Assembly: GCA_027365225.1 (NCBI GenBank)
Contig: DAHXNV010000003.1
Span: 1-64,000 of the forward strand
From: Gammaproteobacteria bacterium
GTDB taxonomy: Bacteria; Pseudomonadota; Gammaproteobacteria; Steroidobacterales; Steroidobacteraceae
Direction: 5' to 3'
DNA length: 64,000 bases
Part shown: piece by piece, positions 45,109 to 54,108 of the stretch
Position numbering within the stretch: position 1 is the stretch's first letter
How the letters are laid out: every line of letters begins with the position of its first letter
Notes under the pieces: model-generated
What the model saw: the letters and a program-made list of their open reading frames with translations, nothing else
Database searches by the model: none
Told to the model about the DNA's origin: nothing
Translations under genes and position numbers: made by a program

Positions 45109-47208
45109 CTACCTGCCGACCGCGGTAACGACGCGGACCTTGCGGTTGTCGGGTATCTCGTTCCAGGCCAGCACGTGCAGCGCCGGTAACGCGGGACGGA
45201 GGAATTTGGCCATGGCGGCGCGCAGCGGCGGCGGCACCAGCAGCACCGGGGCCGCACCCGCGCCTTCCTGACGCTGGGCGGCATCGCCGACGCGCTGTTG
45301 CAGCCGCTCGGCCAGTCCCGGCTCGAGTCCGGCGCCGGCGCTGCTGGCGGTCAACGAGCCCTGCAGGAGCCGCTCCAGCTCCGGCTCGAAGGTGATGACG
45401 GGCAGCTCCGCGGATACGCCGGCGATTTCCTGCACGATCTGCCGGCCGAGCGCGACGCGCACCAGCGGCAGAAGCACGGCGGGATCCTGGGTCTTGGGCG
45501 CATGCTCGGCGAGTGTTTCCATGACGGTGCGCATGTTGCGGATGGGAATGCGTTCGGACAGAAGTCCTTGCAATACGCGTACCAGAACGGCCAGCGGCAC
45601 GACGCGCGGTACCAGGTCTTCGACCAGCTTCGGCGCGCTCTTGCCGAGGGTATTGAGCAGCTGTTGCACTTCCTCGTGGCCGAGAATCTCGTGGGCGTGC
45701 GACTGCAGGATGAACGAGAGGTGCGTGGCGATCACCGTGCTCGGATCGACGACGGTGTAGCCGAGCGCCTGGGCGTGATCGCGGTTGCCCGGCTCGATCC
45801 AGACGGCCTCCATGCCGAAAGCCGGGTCGCGCGTCGCCACGCCCTGCAGGGGCCCGAATACCCTGCCGGCGTTGATGGCGAGCTCCTTGTCCGGATACAC
45901 GGTGCTCTCGCCGATGGGCACGCCGCTGAGATTGATGCGGTACACGTTCGGCGCAAGATCGAGATTGTCGCGGATGTGCACCGCGGGCAGCAGGAAGCCG
46001 AGTTCCTGCGAGATCTTGCGGCGCACGCCGCGCACCCGCGCCAACAGATCGGCGCCCTGGCCCTTGCTGTCCACCAGACAGACCAGCCGATAGCCGACCT
46101 CGAGCCCGACGGGATCGACCGGTTTGACATCCTCCCAGGACAGCTCGCGCGACTCCCCGGTCGGCACCGGCGCCGGGGCCGGCGGTGCCGCCGCCGCGCG
46201 GGCGATCCGCTTGCCGGTGAGGTAGGCGCCCCCGCCGCACACGCCGGCCATGAGCAGGAACGCGACGCTCGGCATCCCGGGGATCAGCCCGAGCGCGCCG
46301 AGCAGACCGCCGGCCACCGCGAGCGTGCGCGGATTGCCGAACAGCTGCTTGCCGAGCTCCCCGCCCACGTCCTGCGGCCGCGACATGCGCGTGACGATCA
46401 CCGCGACGGCGGTGGACAGCAGCAGCGAGGGAATCTGCGCGACCAGCCCATCGCCGATGGTGAGCAATGTGTAGGTGTGCAGCGCCGCGGTGAGCGCCAT
46501 GCCATGGCCGAGGATGCCGATCGCCAGGCCGCCGATGATGTTGATCAGCAGGATCAGGATGCCGGCCACCGCGTCGCCCCGCACGAACTTGCTGGCGCCG
46601 TCCATGGCGCCGTAGAAATCCGCCTCGGCGCGAATCTCGGTGCGCCGCGTGCGCGCCTCGTCCTGGGTGATCAGACCGGCGGCGAGATCCGCGTCGATGG
46701 CCATCTGTTTGCCGGGCATCGCATCCAGGGTGAAGCGGGCGCTCACCTCGGAGACACGGCCGGCGCCCTTGGTGATGACCATGAAGTTGATGATCGTCAG
46801 GATGACGAATACCACGATGCCGACGGCAAAGTCCCCGCCAACCACGAACTTGCCGAACGATTCGATGACGTGGCCGGCCGCGCCCGGTCCGGTGTAGCCG
46901 CGCAGCAGCACGATGCGGGCGGACGCGACGTTCAGCGCCAGGCGCAGCAGCGTGGCGAGCAGCAATGCGGTGGGAAAGACGCCGAATTCCACCGGCCGTG
47001 ACACGTAGAAGACGCTCATCACGATCACGATCGACAGCGCGATGTTGAACGTGAACAGGATGTCGAGCGCCACCGGCGGCAGCGGCACGATGATCATCGC
47101 GAGGACGCACAGCACGCCGAGCGGCACGCCGATGCCGACGCGCAGCAGTTCGCGCGGATTCCACGACCACGTTGGCGGGGCGGTCGCTGTGTTGGTCGCT
47201 GTGCTCAT
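45109..47208 (-). CDS. flhA: Flagellar export gate protein FlhA
   Basis: FlhA (699 aa) is the largest export-gate component. About eight hydrophobic segments fill residues 20-320, with the FHIPEP-type signature region FGKFVVGGDFAVGIVVFVIL and RVSEVSARFTLDAMPGKQMA. The large cytoplasmic domain follows with GLEVGYRLVCLVDSKGQGAD. Length fits the family. It lies three bases after flhB and three before flhF. Confidence 0.97.
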   Translation of the reverse strand: MSTATNTATAPPTWSWNPRELLRVGIGVPLGVLCVLAMIIVPLPPVALDILFTFNIALSIVIVMSVFYVSRPVEFGVFPTALLLATLLRLALNVASARIVLLRGYTGPGAAGHVIESFGKFVVGGDFAVGIVVFVILTIINFMVITKGAGRVSEVSARFTLDAMPGKQMAIDADLAAGLITQDEARTRRTEIRAEADFYGAMDGASKFVRGDAVAGILILLINIIGGLAIGILGHGMALTAALHTYTLLTIGDGLVAQIPSLLLSTAVAVIVTRMSRPQDVGGELGKQLFGNPRTLAVAGGLLGALGLIPGMPSVAFLLMAGVCGGGAYLTGKRIARAAAAPPAPAPVPTGESRELSWEDVKPVDPVGLEVGYRLVCLVDSKGQGADLLARVRGVRRKISQELGFLLPAVHIRDNLDLAPNVYRINLSGVPIGESTVYPDKELAINAGRVFGPLQGVATRDPAFGMEAVWIEPGNRDHAQALGYTVVDPSTVIATHLSFILQSHAHEILGHEEVQQLLNTLGKSAPKLVEDLVPRVVPLAVLVRVLQGLLSERIPIRNMRTVMETLAEHAPKTQDPAVLLPLVRVALGRQIVQEIAGVSAELPVITFEPELERLLQGSLTASSAGAGLEPGLAERLQQRVGDAAQRQEGAGAAPVLLVPPPLRAAMAKFLRPALPALHVLAWNEIPDNRKVRVVTAVGR

Positions 47209-47211
47209 GGA

Positions 47212-48336
47212 TCAGTGTCGGAGTTTCTCGATTTCCGGATCGATCAGCGGCGGCTGCGGCGGCAGCGCGCCGCTTGCGCGCGCCGCCTTGAGCCGGTAGA
47301 TGTAGGTGAGTACCTGCGCGACCGCGACGTACAGCGCCGCGGGAATCTCCCCGCCGATTTCCACGTTGTAATACAGGGCCCGCGCGAGCGGCGGCGCTTC
47401 CACCACCGGTACCGAATGCTCGGTGGCGAGCTCGCGGATGCGGGCCGCGATCAGGTCGGCGCCCTTGGCGATGACCCGCGGGGCGCGCATCCGGTTCTCC
47501 TCGTAGCGCAGCGCGACGGCGAAGTGCGTCGGATTCGTGACGATGACGTTGGCTTTGGGAACCTCGTGCAGCATGCGCCGGCGGACCAGATCGCGCTGGG
47601 CGCGCCGCATGCGTCCCTTGGTTTCGGGCGAGCCCTCGGACTGCCGGGTCTCGTCGCGCACCTCCTCGCGTGTCATGCGCAGCTCGCGGTGGTGCCGCCA
47701 CAGCTGCCACGGCACGTCGATCGCCGCGAGCAGCCCGAGCGAGCCCGCCATGATCATCAGCGCATCCGCGACCAGGCGCGCCGCCGCGACGACCGCGGGC
47801 ACGAGCGGCTCGCGGCCGAGCGCCAGCATGCGCGCGGCCTCGATGTGCAGCGCCAGCAAGGCCGTGCCGGCGACCACCAGGAATTTCGCCAGCGCCTTGG
47901 CGAGCTCCACCGCGCCGCGTGGGGAGAACACCCGGGCGAGTCCGGCGAACGGATCGAGGCGCGTGAAGTCCGGTGCGAGCGACTGGACGGTGAAATTCCA
48001 GCCCCCGAGCGCGAGCGGCGCGGCGAACGCGGCGACCACGGTCAGACCGAGTATCGGCGCGCAGGCGAGCAGCGCATGCACAACCTCCTCCCCGGCGCTC
48101 GCCAGGGCGCGCTTCGGACCGGAATCGGCCACCGCCGGGAGCGACAATCCCGAGCGCATCAACCCCATGAGCGCGCCACCGACCCCGGCGCCGAACAGGC
48201 GCAGCCCGGCGCCGGCGATCAGCAGTACCGCGGCGCTGCTCAGATCCGCCGAGCGGGGGACTTGACCGTCCTTGCGCGCCTCCTCGAGGCGCTTGCCGGT
48301 CGGTTGTTCGGTGCGGTCCTGATCGTTCTCGGCCAT
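47212..48336 (-). CDS. flhB: Flagellar export gate and substrate-specificity switch FlhB
   Basis: FlhB (374 aa) has four membrane segments, then a cytoplasmic domain with the autocleavage site NPTH at 268-271, within ANVIVTNPTHFAVALRYEEN. It starts MAENDQDRTEQPTGKRLEEA, the conserved amphipathic start. FliK (60637-61872) triggers its switch from hook to filament substrates. It follows fliR by three bases. Confidence 0.97.
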   Translation of the reverse strand: MAENDQDRTEQPTGKRLEEARKDGQVPRSADLSSAAVLLIAGAGLRLFGAGVGGALMGLMRSGLSLPAVADSGPKRALASAGEEVVHALLACAPILGLTVVAAFAAPLALGGWNFTVQSLAPDFTRLDPFAGLARVFSPRGAVELAKALAKFLVVAGTALLALHIEAARMLALGREPLVPAVVAAARLVADALMIMAGSLGLLAAIDVPWQLWRHHRELRMTREEVRDETRQSEGSPETKGRMRRAQRDLVRRRMLHEVPKANVIVTNPTHFAVALRYEENRMRAPRVIAKGADLIAARIRELATEHSVPVVEAPPLARALYYNVEIGGEIPAALYVAVAQVLTYIYRLKAARASGALPPQPPLIDPEIEKLRH

Positions 48337-48339
48337 CGC

Positions 48340-49116
48340 TCAGGCTCCGCTCAGATGCTGAATGAACACGAGCGCGGCACCGAGCAGCCGCACGAACCCG
48401 GACTGGACCACCGGCAGGCTCACGAGGATCACCAGCAGGCCGAACACGAGCACCACCGGAAGCCCGATCGCGAACAGATTGAGCGTGGGCGCGGCGCGGC
48501 TGACCACCCCGAAGGCAAGATTGGCGACCATCAGAGCGGTGATGGCCGGCAGCGCGACCGCGAGCGCGCCGGAGAACAGGGTGGAGCCGAATTCGACCAC
48601 CGCCCACAAGCCCCGCGGGCCGAGACCGGTGGTGCCGATCGGCAGCGTGCGGAAGCCCTCGACCAGGATGCGCAGCAGCGCAATGTGGCCATCGAGCACC
48701 AGGAAGAGCAGTGTCACGAGCAGCGTGTAGAGCTGCGCCAGCGCCGGAGTGCTCTGGCCGCTCAGCGGGTCGAGATTGAACGACAGCGACAATCCCATGC
48801 TGTTGGCGACGATCTGGCCGCCGAGCGAGACCGCCTCGAAGACCAGCTGCAAGCACAAGCCGAGCGCCACACCGATGATGACCTGCTGTACCGTGATCAG
48901 CGCGCCGGCGGCGGACAGCAGCGCGATCGTCGCCGGCACGGATATCAGCGGCGCGACCAGCAGGGCGATCGCGCCGGCGAGCACGATGCGCGCCTGCCTC
49001 GGCACCGACACCGCGCCGAACACCGGCGCGACCATCAGGCACGAGCCGACGCGCACGAACGGCCAGAAGCGGCTGGCAATGGCGTGGTCGAGCGCGGCGG
49101 CGGTGATGACGGGCAT
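48340..49116 (-). CDS. fliR: Flagellar export gate protein FliR
   Basis: FliR (258 aa) is part of the FliPQR export channel. It is highly hydrophobic, with ITVQQVIIGVALGLCLQLVF, ANSMGLSLSFNLDPLSGQST and FAIGLPVVLVFGLLVILVSL. The ATG at 49116 gives the normal length. The longer frame upstream lies over fliQ. Confidence 0.95.
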   Translation of the reverse strand: MPVITAAALDHAIASRFWPFVRVGSCLMVAPVFGAVSVPRQARIVLAGAIALLVAPLISVPATIALLSAAGALITVQQVIIGVALGLCLQLVFEAVSLGGQIVANSMGLSLSFNLDPLSGQSTPALAQLYTLLVTLLFLVLDGHIALLRILVEGFRTLPIGTTGLGPRGLWAVVEFGSTLFSGALAVALPAITALMVANLAFGVVSRAAPTLNLFAIGLPVVLVFGLLVILVSLPVVQSGFVRLLGAALVFIQHLSGA

Positions 49117-49130
49117 GCGCTTCGGTGCCC

Positions 49131-49400
49131 TCAGTTGACCAGCTGTGGAATGCTCAGGATGAGCTCGCGGGTGTAGTTGACCAGGGTATGCAGCATCCAC
49201 GGGCCGGCGAGCGCCATCACCAGCGCCATCACCAGCAGCTTCGGGATGAACGACAGGGTCATTTCGTTGATCTGCGTGGCGGCCTGAAAGGCCCCGACCA
49301 CCACGCCGGTGATCAACGCCGCCAGCAGCAGCGGCGCGGCCAGCGCCAGGGTCACCTCGAGCGCGCCGGTGCCGAGGGACATGACAGTTGCCGAATCCAC
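49131..49400 (-). CDS. fliQ: Flagellar export gate protein FliQ
   Basis: FliQ (89 aa) has two membrane helices. The conserved text TVMSLGTGALEVTLALAAPL, AATQINEMTLSFIPKLL and the ending MLHTLVNYTRELILSIPQLV identify it. The GTG at 49400 is the start: AAAGGAG lies eight bases upstream and the length equals the family norm. Confidence 0.96.
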   Translation of the reverse strand: MDSATVMSLGTGALEVTLALAAPLLLAALITGVVVGAFQAATQINEMTLSFIPKLLVMALVMALAGPWMLHTLVNYTRELILSIPQLVN

Positions 49401-49413
49401 GCGTGCCGCTCCT

Positions 49414-50157
49414 TTAATGATAGAAGCTCGCGGCGAGCGAGCCCATGACCAGTGTCCAGCCGTTTACCAGCACGAACAGCATCAGCTTGAAGGGCAGGGA
49501 GATCATCACCGGCGAGACCATCATCATGCCCAACGACATCAACACGCTGGCCACGACCAGGTCGATGATGACGAACGGTATGAACAGGAGAAATCCGATC
49601 AGAAAGGCGGTCTTCAGCTCGCTGGTGATGAACGCGGGGACGAGCACCGACAGCGGCACATCGAGCGGGGCGGCATAGCCCTTGCTGCCGGCGATGTGCG
49701 TGAATACGGCGATGTCGCTCTCGCGCGTCTGGTTCAGCATGAACTCCTTGACCGGCACCTCGGCGCGTGCGAGCGCCGCGCTCGCGGTGAGGGTGCCGGC
49801 CGCGTACGGCTGGTACGCGACGTGGTTGATCTGGCGAATCACCGGCGACATCACGAACAGGGTGAGAAACAGCGCGAGCCCGAGCAGCACCTGGTTCGGC
49901 GGAGTCTGGCCGGCGCCGAGCGCCTGGCGCAGGATCCCGAGCACGATCACGATGCGCGTGAACGAGGTCATCATCAGCAGGATCGCCGGCAGGAGCGTCA
50001 GCGCCGTCATCAGCGCCAGGACCTGCATCGTCAACGTGTATGTCTGGGTGCCGCCGTGAGTCTGAACGCTGAAGGCGGGGATGCCGGGCGCGGCGCAGGC
50101 GGCGACCGGCAGCAGCGCCAGCAGCAGCAGCGGCCAGCCCTTGCGCACGATGCTCAT
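49414..50157 (-). CDS. fliP: Flagellar export gate protein FliP
   Basis: FliP (247 aa) is the main channel subunit of the export gate. It has a cleavable signal (to about 22), then LTLLPAILLMMTSFTRIVIV, LGILRQALGAGQTPPNQVLL and the C-terminal block FLLFIPFVIIDLVVASVLMS followed by LGMMMVSP. It overlaps fliO by four bases. Confidence 0.97.
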   Translation of the reverse strand: MSIVRKGWPLLLLALLPVAACAAPGIPAFSVQTHGGTQTYTLTMQVLALMTALTLLPAILLMMTSFTRIVIVLGILRQALGAGQTPPNQVLLGLALFLTLFVMSPVIRQINHVAYQPYAAGTLTASAALARAEVPVKEFMLNQTRESDIAVFTHIAGSKGYAAPLDVPLSVLVPAFITSELKTAFLIGFLLFIPFVIIDLVVASVLMSLGMMMVSPVMISLPFKLMLFVLVNGWTLVMGSLAASFYH

Positions 50158-50537
50158 TTGCCGAGACTTCCCTTCAGCAGCGCGGCGAATGACGGCCGGG
50201 TCCGGCCACCGGCGGCGGCGCTCGGCTTCTCGAGGGATAGCGGGTGAGCGAGCACATGCAGGGTGTTGACCCGGCCGGGCGCGACGCCGAGCAGGAGCTG
50301 GGCGTCGCCGACCTTGACGAGCACGGCGCGCTCCTTGGCGCCAAGCGGCATGCTCGCGAGGATCTCGAGCGCGCCGGCGGTACGGGCCCCGAAGGTGCGC
50401 AGGCGGCGCGCGAGCCAGGCAAGCGCGAAGATGACCACCAGAACGACCAGCAGCGCGGCTGTGACGGACGCGAGTCCGCCGGCGCCGATTGCCGGGGAGG
50501 CCGTTGCGGCCGTGGGAGCGGCGAACAGATGGGTCAT
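50154..50537 (-). CDS. fliO: Flagellar biosynthesis protein FliO
   Basis: FliO (127 aa) helps FliP assemble. One membrane helix lies at about 22-42 (LASVTAALLVVLVVIFALAW). The FliO domain follows with LEILASMPLGAKERAVLVKV and LLLGVAPGRVNTLHVL. It sits between fliN and fliP with four-base overlaps on both sides. Confidence 0.92.
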   Translation of the reverse strand: MTHLFAAPTAATASPAIGAGGLASVTAALLVVLVVIFALAWLARRLRTFGARTAGALEILASMPLGAKERAVLVKVGDAQLLLGVAPGRVNTLHVLAHPLSLEKPSAAAGGRTRPSFAALLKGSLGK

Positions 50538-50890
50538 TTGAGTTTGCGCAGCCGCTCGGCCGGACTGATGACGTCGGTCAGACGGATGCCGAACCGTTCA
50601 TTGACGACCACGACCTCGCCATGCGCGACCAGTGTGCCGTTGACGTAGACGTCGAGCGGCTCGCCGGCGGTGCGGTCGAGTTCGACCACGGACCCCTGGT
50701 TGAGCTGCAGGAAGCTGCGGATCGGGATGCGTGTGCGACCGACCTCCATCGACAGTGTGACCGGTACGTCGAGGATGACCTCGAGATTGACCTCGCTAGC
50801 GCCCTTGTCCGTGGCCTCCTCGGTGAGGGGGTGAAATTCGGCAGGCTCGGCGGCTTGTGGTTGGACGTTGGCGTTCATGGCGGCGCTCAC
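50534..50890 (-). CDS. fliN: Flagellar C-ring switch protein FliN
   Basis: FliN (118 aa) forms the lower C-ring and binds FliH. The SpoA domain fills the C-terminal two thirds: LEVILDVPVTLSMEVGRTRI, LLQLNQGSVVELD-like text (LQLNQGSVVELDR) and VNERFGIRLTDVISPAERL. The GTG at 50890 overlaps the fliM stop as GTGA; an ATG four codons later is an alternative start. Confidence 0.95.
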   Translation of the reverse strand: MSAAMNANVQPQAAEPAEFHPLTEEATDKGASEVNLEVILDVPVTLSMEVGRTRIPIRSFLQLNQGSVVELDRTAGEPLDVYVNGTLVAHGEVVVVNERFGIRLTDVISPAERLRKLK

Positions 50891-51891
50891 GGGCTGTTGG
50901 CGGAAAGGGGTTCGGCGGGGAATCGTTTGCGGCGGATGCGTCCCTCGATCTTCACGGCCTGATTGCCGCGCGAGGTGCCGAGGGTGCCGCGGAACACCGG
51001 CATGTCCTCGGCGATCAGGGTGACCTGACCGGAGAAATCGCAGGGCAGGATGTCCCCGGGCTTGAGGTTCAGCAGCTCGGCGAGCGATATCGACGTGCGG
51101 CCGACCAGCGTGGTGATGGCGAGCTCGGCGTCCTCGAGCTCCTCGCGCAGCGATTGCGCCCAGCGCTCGTCCCGGTCCATCCGGTCACTGGTCACGCCGG
51201 AATCCAGCATCTCGCGCAGCGGCTCGATCATGGCGTACGGCATCGTGATGTAGAGCGTGCCGCCGTGTCCGTCGAGCTCGATGTGAAACGAGCTCACCAC
51301 GACGATCTCCGAGGGCGAGACGATGTTGGCGAATTGCGGGTTGATTTCCGATTGCAGGTATTCCGCCTCGATCGCCGCCACGTGTGCCCACGCTTCATGC
51401 AGATCGGAAAACACGCTGCGCAGCGCGAGTTGGATGATGCGCTGCTCGGTGGCGGTGAATTCGCGTCCCTCGATCTTGGTGTGCCGGCCGTTGCCGCCGA
51501 AGAAATTGTCCACGATCGCGAACACGAGCGTCGAATCGAGGACGATCAGCGCCGTGCCGCGCAGGGGATTGAGGCGTACCAGATTGAGGCTCGTCGGTAC
51601 GTGCAGCGTGTGGACGAACTCGGCGAATTTCTTGATCTGCACCGGACCGATCCCGACCTCGGGGGCGCGGCGCAGGAGGTTGTAGAGACTGACGCGGTGC
51701 AGGCGCGCAAAGCGCTCGTTGATCATCTCGAGCGTGGGCATGCGCCCGCGCACGATGCGCATCTGATTGGCGAAGTCATAGGCGGTGACTTCCCCGGGCT
51801 GCGGCGGCGGGTCGGTATTGACCGCGCCGGTGTCGACGCCGTGCAGCAAAGCGTCGATTTCGGCCTGATCGAGTATTTTTTCGTGGCTCAT
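50887..51891 (-). CDS. fliM: Flagellar motor switch protein FliM
   Basis: FliM (334 aa) binds CheY-P and transmits switching. The N-terminal CheY-binding peptide reads ILDQAEIDALLHGVD. The middle domain has MRIVRGRMPTLEMINERFAR and VVSSFHIELDGHGGTLYITM. The SpoA domain is at the C-terminus. It lies 22 bases downstream of fliL. Confidence 0.96.
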   Translation of the reverse strand: MSHEKILDQAEIDALLHGVDTGAVNTDPPPQPGEVTAYDFANQMRIVRGRMPTLEMINERFARLHRVSLYNLLRRAPEVGIGPVQIKKFAEFVHTLHVPTSLNLVRLNPLRGTALIVLDSTLVFAIVDNFFGGNGRHTKIEGREFTATEQRIIQLALRSVFSDLHEAWAHVAAIEAEYLQSEINPQFANIVSPSEIVVVSSFHIELDGHGGTLYITMPYAMIEPLREMLDSGVTSDRMDRDERWAQSLREELEDAELAITTLVGRTSISLAELLNLKPGDILPCDFSGQVTLIAEDMPVFRGTLGTSRGNQAVKIEGRIRRKRFPAEPLSANSP

Positions 51892-51913
51892 GCGAACACG
51901 TCCGGCGCGTGGG

Positions 51914-52408
51914 TCACTGCATCACGAAGCTGGTGAAATAGATGGCCTCGACGTGACTGGGGTGGCCGCCGGCCGCGCCCACCACTTTGCGCACGTCGGC
52001 GAGCACGGCGGCGCGCAGCCGCTGCTTGCCGGCCTCGGTGTCGAGCGTTGCGAAGCGCTGATTGCTGAGCAGCAACAGCAGGTCGTTGCGTACCACCGGG
52101 TCGTTCTCCTTCAGCAGCGTGAGGGTCGCGGGGTCGCGCGACATCACCTGGAGGCTCACCTGCAGATAGCGCACCGCCTGGCCCGATTGGAAATTCACCA
52201 CGAAGGGCTTCAGCGCGAGGTAATGCGGTGGACCGGAGGGCGCCGCATGGGCCCCGGCGGCCGCGCGCCCATGCAGCAGCAGCAAGCCGCCGGCGCCCGC
52301 GCCGAGTACCGCCACGGCGATCGTGACGATCAGCCAAAGCGGCAGCGCACGTTTCTTCTGCGGCGCCGCGCCCGGTTCGCTCGCGGCGGCTGTGGTTGCG
52401 TTGGTCAT
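51914..52408 (-). CDS. fliL: Flagellar stator-associated protein FliL
   Basis: FliL (164 aa) supports stator function. It has a cytoplasmic N-terminus of about 24 residues, one membrane helix (LPLWLIVTIAVAVLGAGAGG) and a periplasmic domain with YLALKPFVVNFQSGQAVRYL and QVSLQVMSRDPATLTLL. The ATG at 52408 is preceded by a sigma-54 promoter, so fliL heads the minus-strand array of flagellar and che genes. Confidence 0.93.
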   Translation of the reverse strand: MTNATTAAASEPGAAPQKKRALPLWLIVTIAVAVLGAGAGGLLLLHGRAAAGAHAAPSGPPHYLALKPFVVNFQSGQAVRYLQVSLQVMSRDPATLTLLKENDPVVRNDLLLLLSNQRFATLDTEAGKQRLRAAVLADVRKVVGAAGGHPSHVEAIYFTSFVMQ

Positions 52409-52454
52409 GAATGTGGCAACTCCCGTCCATTGTTCGACTGTGCCGGCCGCTGGG

Positions 52455-52470
52455 TGCAATGCCTGTGCCA
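52455..52470 (-). promoter_or_regulatory. Sigma-54 promoter for the fliL operon
   Basis: On the minus strand TGGCAC-AGGCA-TTGCA is a full match to the TGGCAC-N5-TTGCA consensus, with GG (52469-52468) and GC (52457-52456) ten bases apart. Predicted transcription start is near 52444, about 36 bases before the fliL ATG. Confidence 0.88.
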
Positions 52471-52528
52471 CGGGCATGCGGGCGAACGTAACCGTAGGAA
52501 GTGACAGGAGTTTTTATTTGAGCCGCCC

Positions 52529-52544
52529 TGTGAGCCAGATCACA
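52529..52544. promoter_or_regulatory. CRP-family binding box (Clp/Vfr-type)
   Basis: TGTGA-GCCAGA-TCACA is a perfect match to the CRP consensus TGTGA-N6-TCACA. It lies about 85 bases upstream of the predicted fliL start and about 110-150 bases upstream of the possible fleQ promoter. In Pseudomonas, Vfr represses fleQ through such a box, and in Xanthomonas Clp uses the same sequence. Which protein binds here is not known. Confidence 0.65.
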
Positions 52545-52654
52545 TCGGCTGACCGGTGTCGGAGTTCCGGCGCCCGCGCCGCGGCGCTCTTCGGCCCGCG
52601 GACCACAACGGACGCGCGGCGCACCGTCGGCTCTGCGGACCGAATACGCCGCCG

Positions 52655-52684
52655 TTTCCACCCCTGTCGCCATTTATAGACAAT
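52655..52684 (+). promoter_or_regulatory. Possible sigma-70 promoter for the fleQ-like gene
   Basis: TTTCCA (52655-52660) and GACAAT (52679-52684) are separated by 18 bases; TATAGA at 52675-52680 is an overlapping alternative. Matches are modest, but a housekeeping promoter is expected for a master regulator and this is the most AT-rich stretch of the gap. Confidence 0.3.
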
Positions 52685-52686
52685 TC

Positions 52687-52698
52687 TGAGGTGCGTCA
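52687..52698. promoter_or_regulatory. Imperfect copy of the TGACG-N2-CGTCA palindrome
   Basis: TGAGG-TG-CGTCA departs by one base from the palindrome found before flgB and the fleR-like gene. It lies immediately downstream of the possible fleQ -10 element, where a bound protein would block transcription, so autorepression is a reasonable idea. Confidence 0.28.
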
Positions 52699-52804
52699 CA
52701 GAAAGCACCCCGCCGCATCAGCCAGACTTTCGAGCGTGGGGGGATCGAGAGCACGGCATCCGAGCATGTCCGGCGGCCCCCGGGAAAAAAAGCGAGTAGA
52801 AGAA

Positions 52805-53986
<1,182 letters not shown>

Positions 53987-54013
53987 CGCCGGTCGGCGCG
54001 GCGTTCTGCCGCG

Positions 54014-54033
54014 AGCGTGACGCGCGTCACGCT
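54014..54033. promoter_or_regulatory. 20-base perfect palindrome upstream of the fleR-like gene
   Basis: AGCGTGACGC followed directly by its reverse complement gives a perfect 20-base palindrome, with TGACG-CG-CGTCA at the centre. Its centre lies about 54 bases upstream of the predicted sigma-54 start and 20 bases before the -24 element. A binding site for the FleQ-like activator is likely; a terminator for the preceding gene is less likely because there is no loop or T-run. Confidence 0.5.
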
Positions 54034-54051
54034 TCGCTTGCCGATCGAGTT

Positions 54052-54067
54052 CGGCACGCCATTTGCA
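54052..54067 (+). promoter_or_regulatory. Sigma-54 promoter for the fleR-like gene and fliE operon
   Basis: CGGCACG-CCAT-TTGCA has GG (54053-54054) and GC (54065-54066) ten bases apart, with only the first base departing from TGGCACG-N4-TTGCA. The transcript should start near 54078, about 31 bases before the ATG. Confidence 0.82.
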
Positions 54068-54108
54068 TTCCTCCCTGACCAAGCATCCCTGCGCTTTTGG
54101 GGAATTCG

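Larger units (their letters stand above)
52409..52804. other. Divergent regulatory region between fliL and the fleQ-like gene
   Basis: This 396-base gap holds no gene I can support. From left to right it contains the fliL sigma-54 promoter (52455-52470), a perfect CRP-type box (52529-52544), a weak sigma-70-like promoter for the fleQ-like gene (52655-52684) and an imperfect copy of the TGACG-N2-CGTCA palindrome (52687-52698). The reading frame of the fleQ-like gene is open across part of the gap, but the encoded text is Arg/Pro-rich and unlike the FleQ N-terminal domain. Confidence 0.7.

Noticed and set aside
54014-54033. Rho-independent terminator after the fleQ-like gene
   Set aside because: The palindrome has no loop and no following T-run, and its core recurs at other flagellar control regions, so an operator is more likely.
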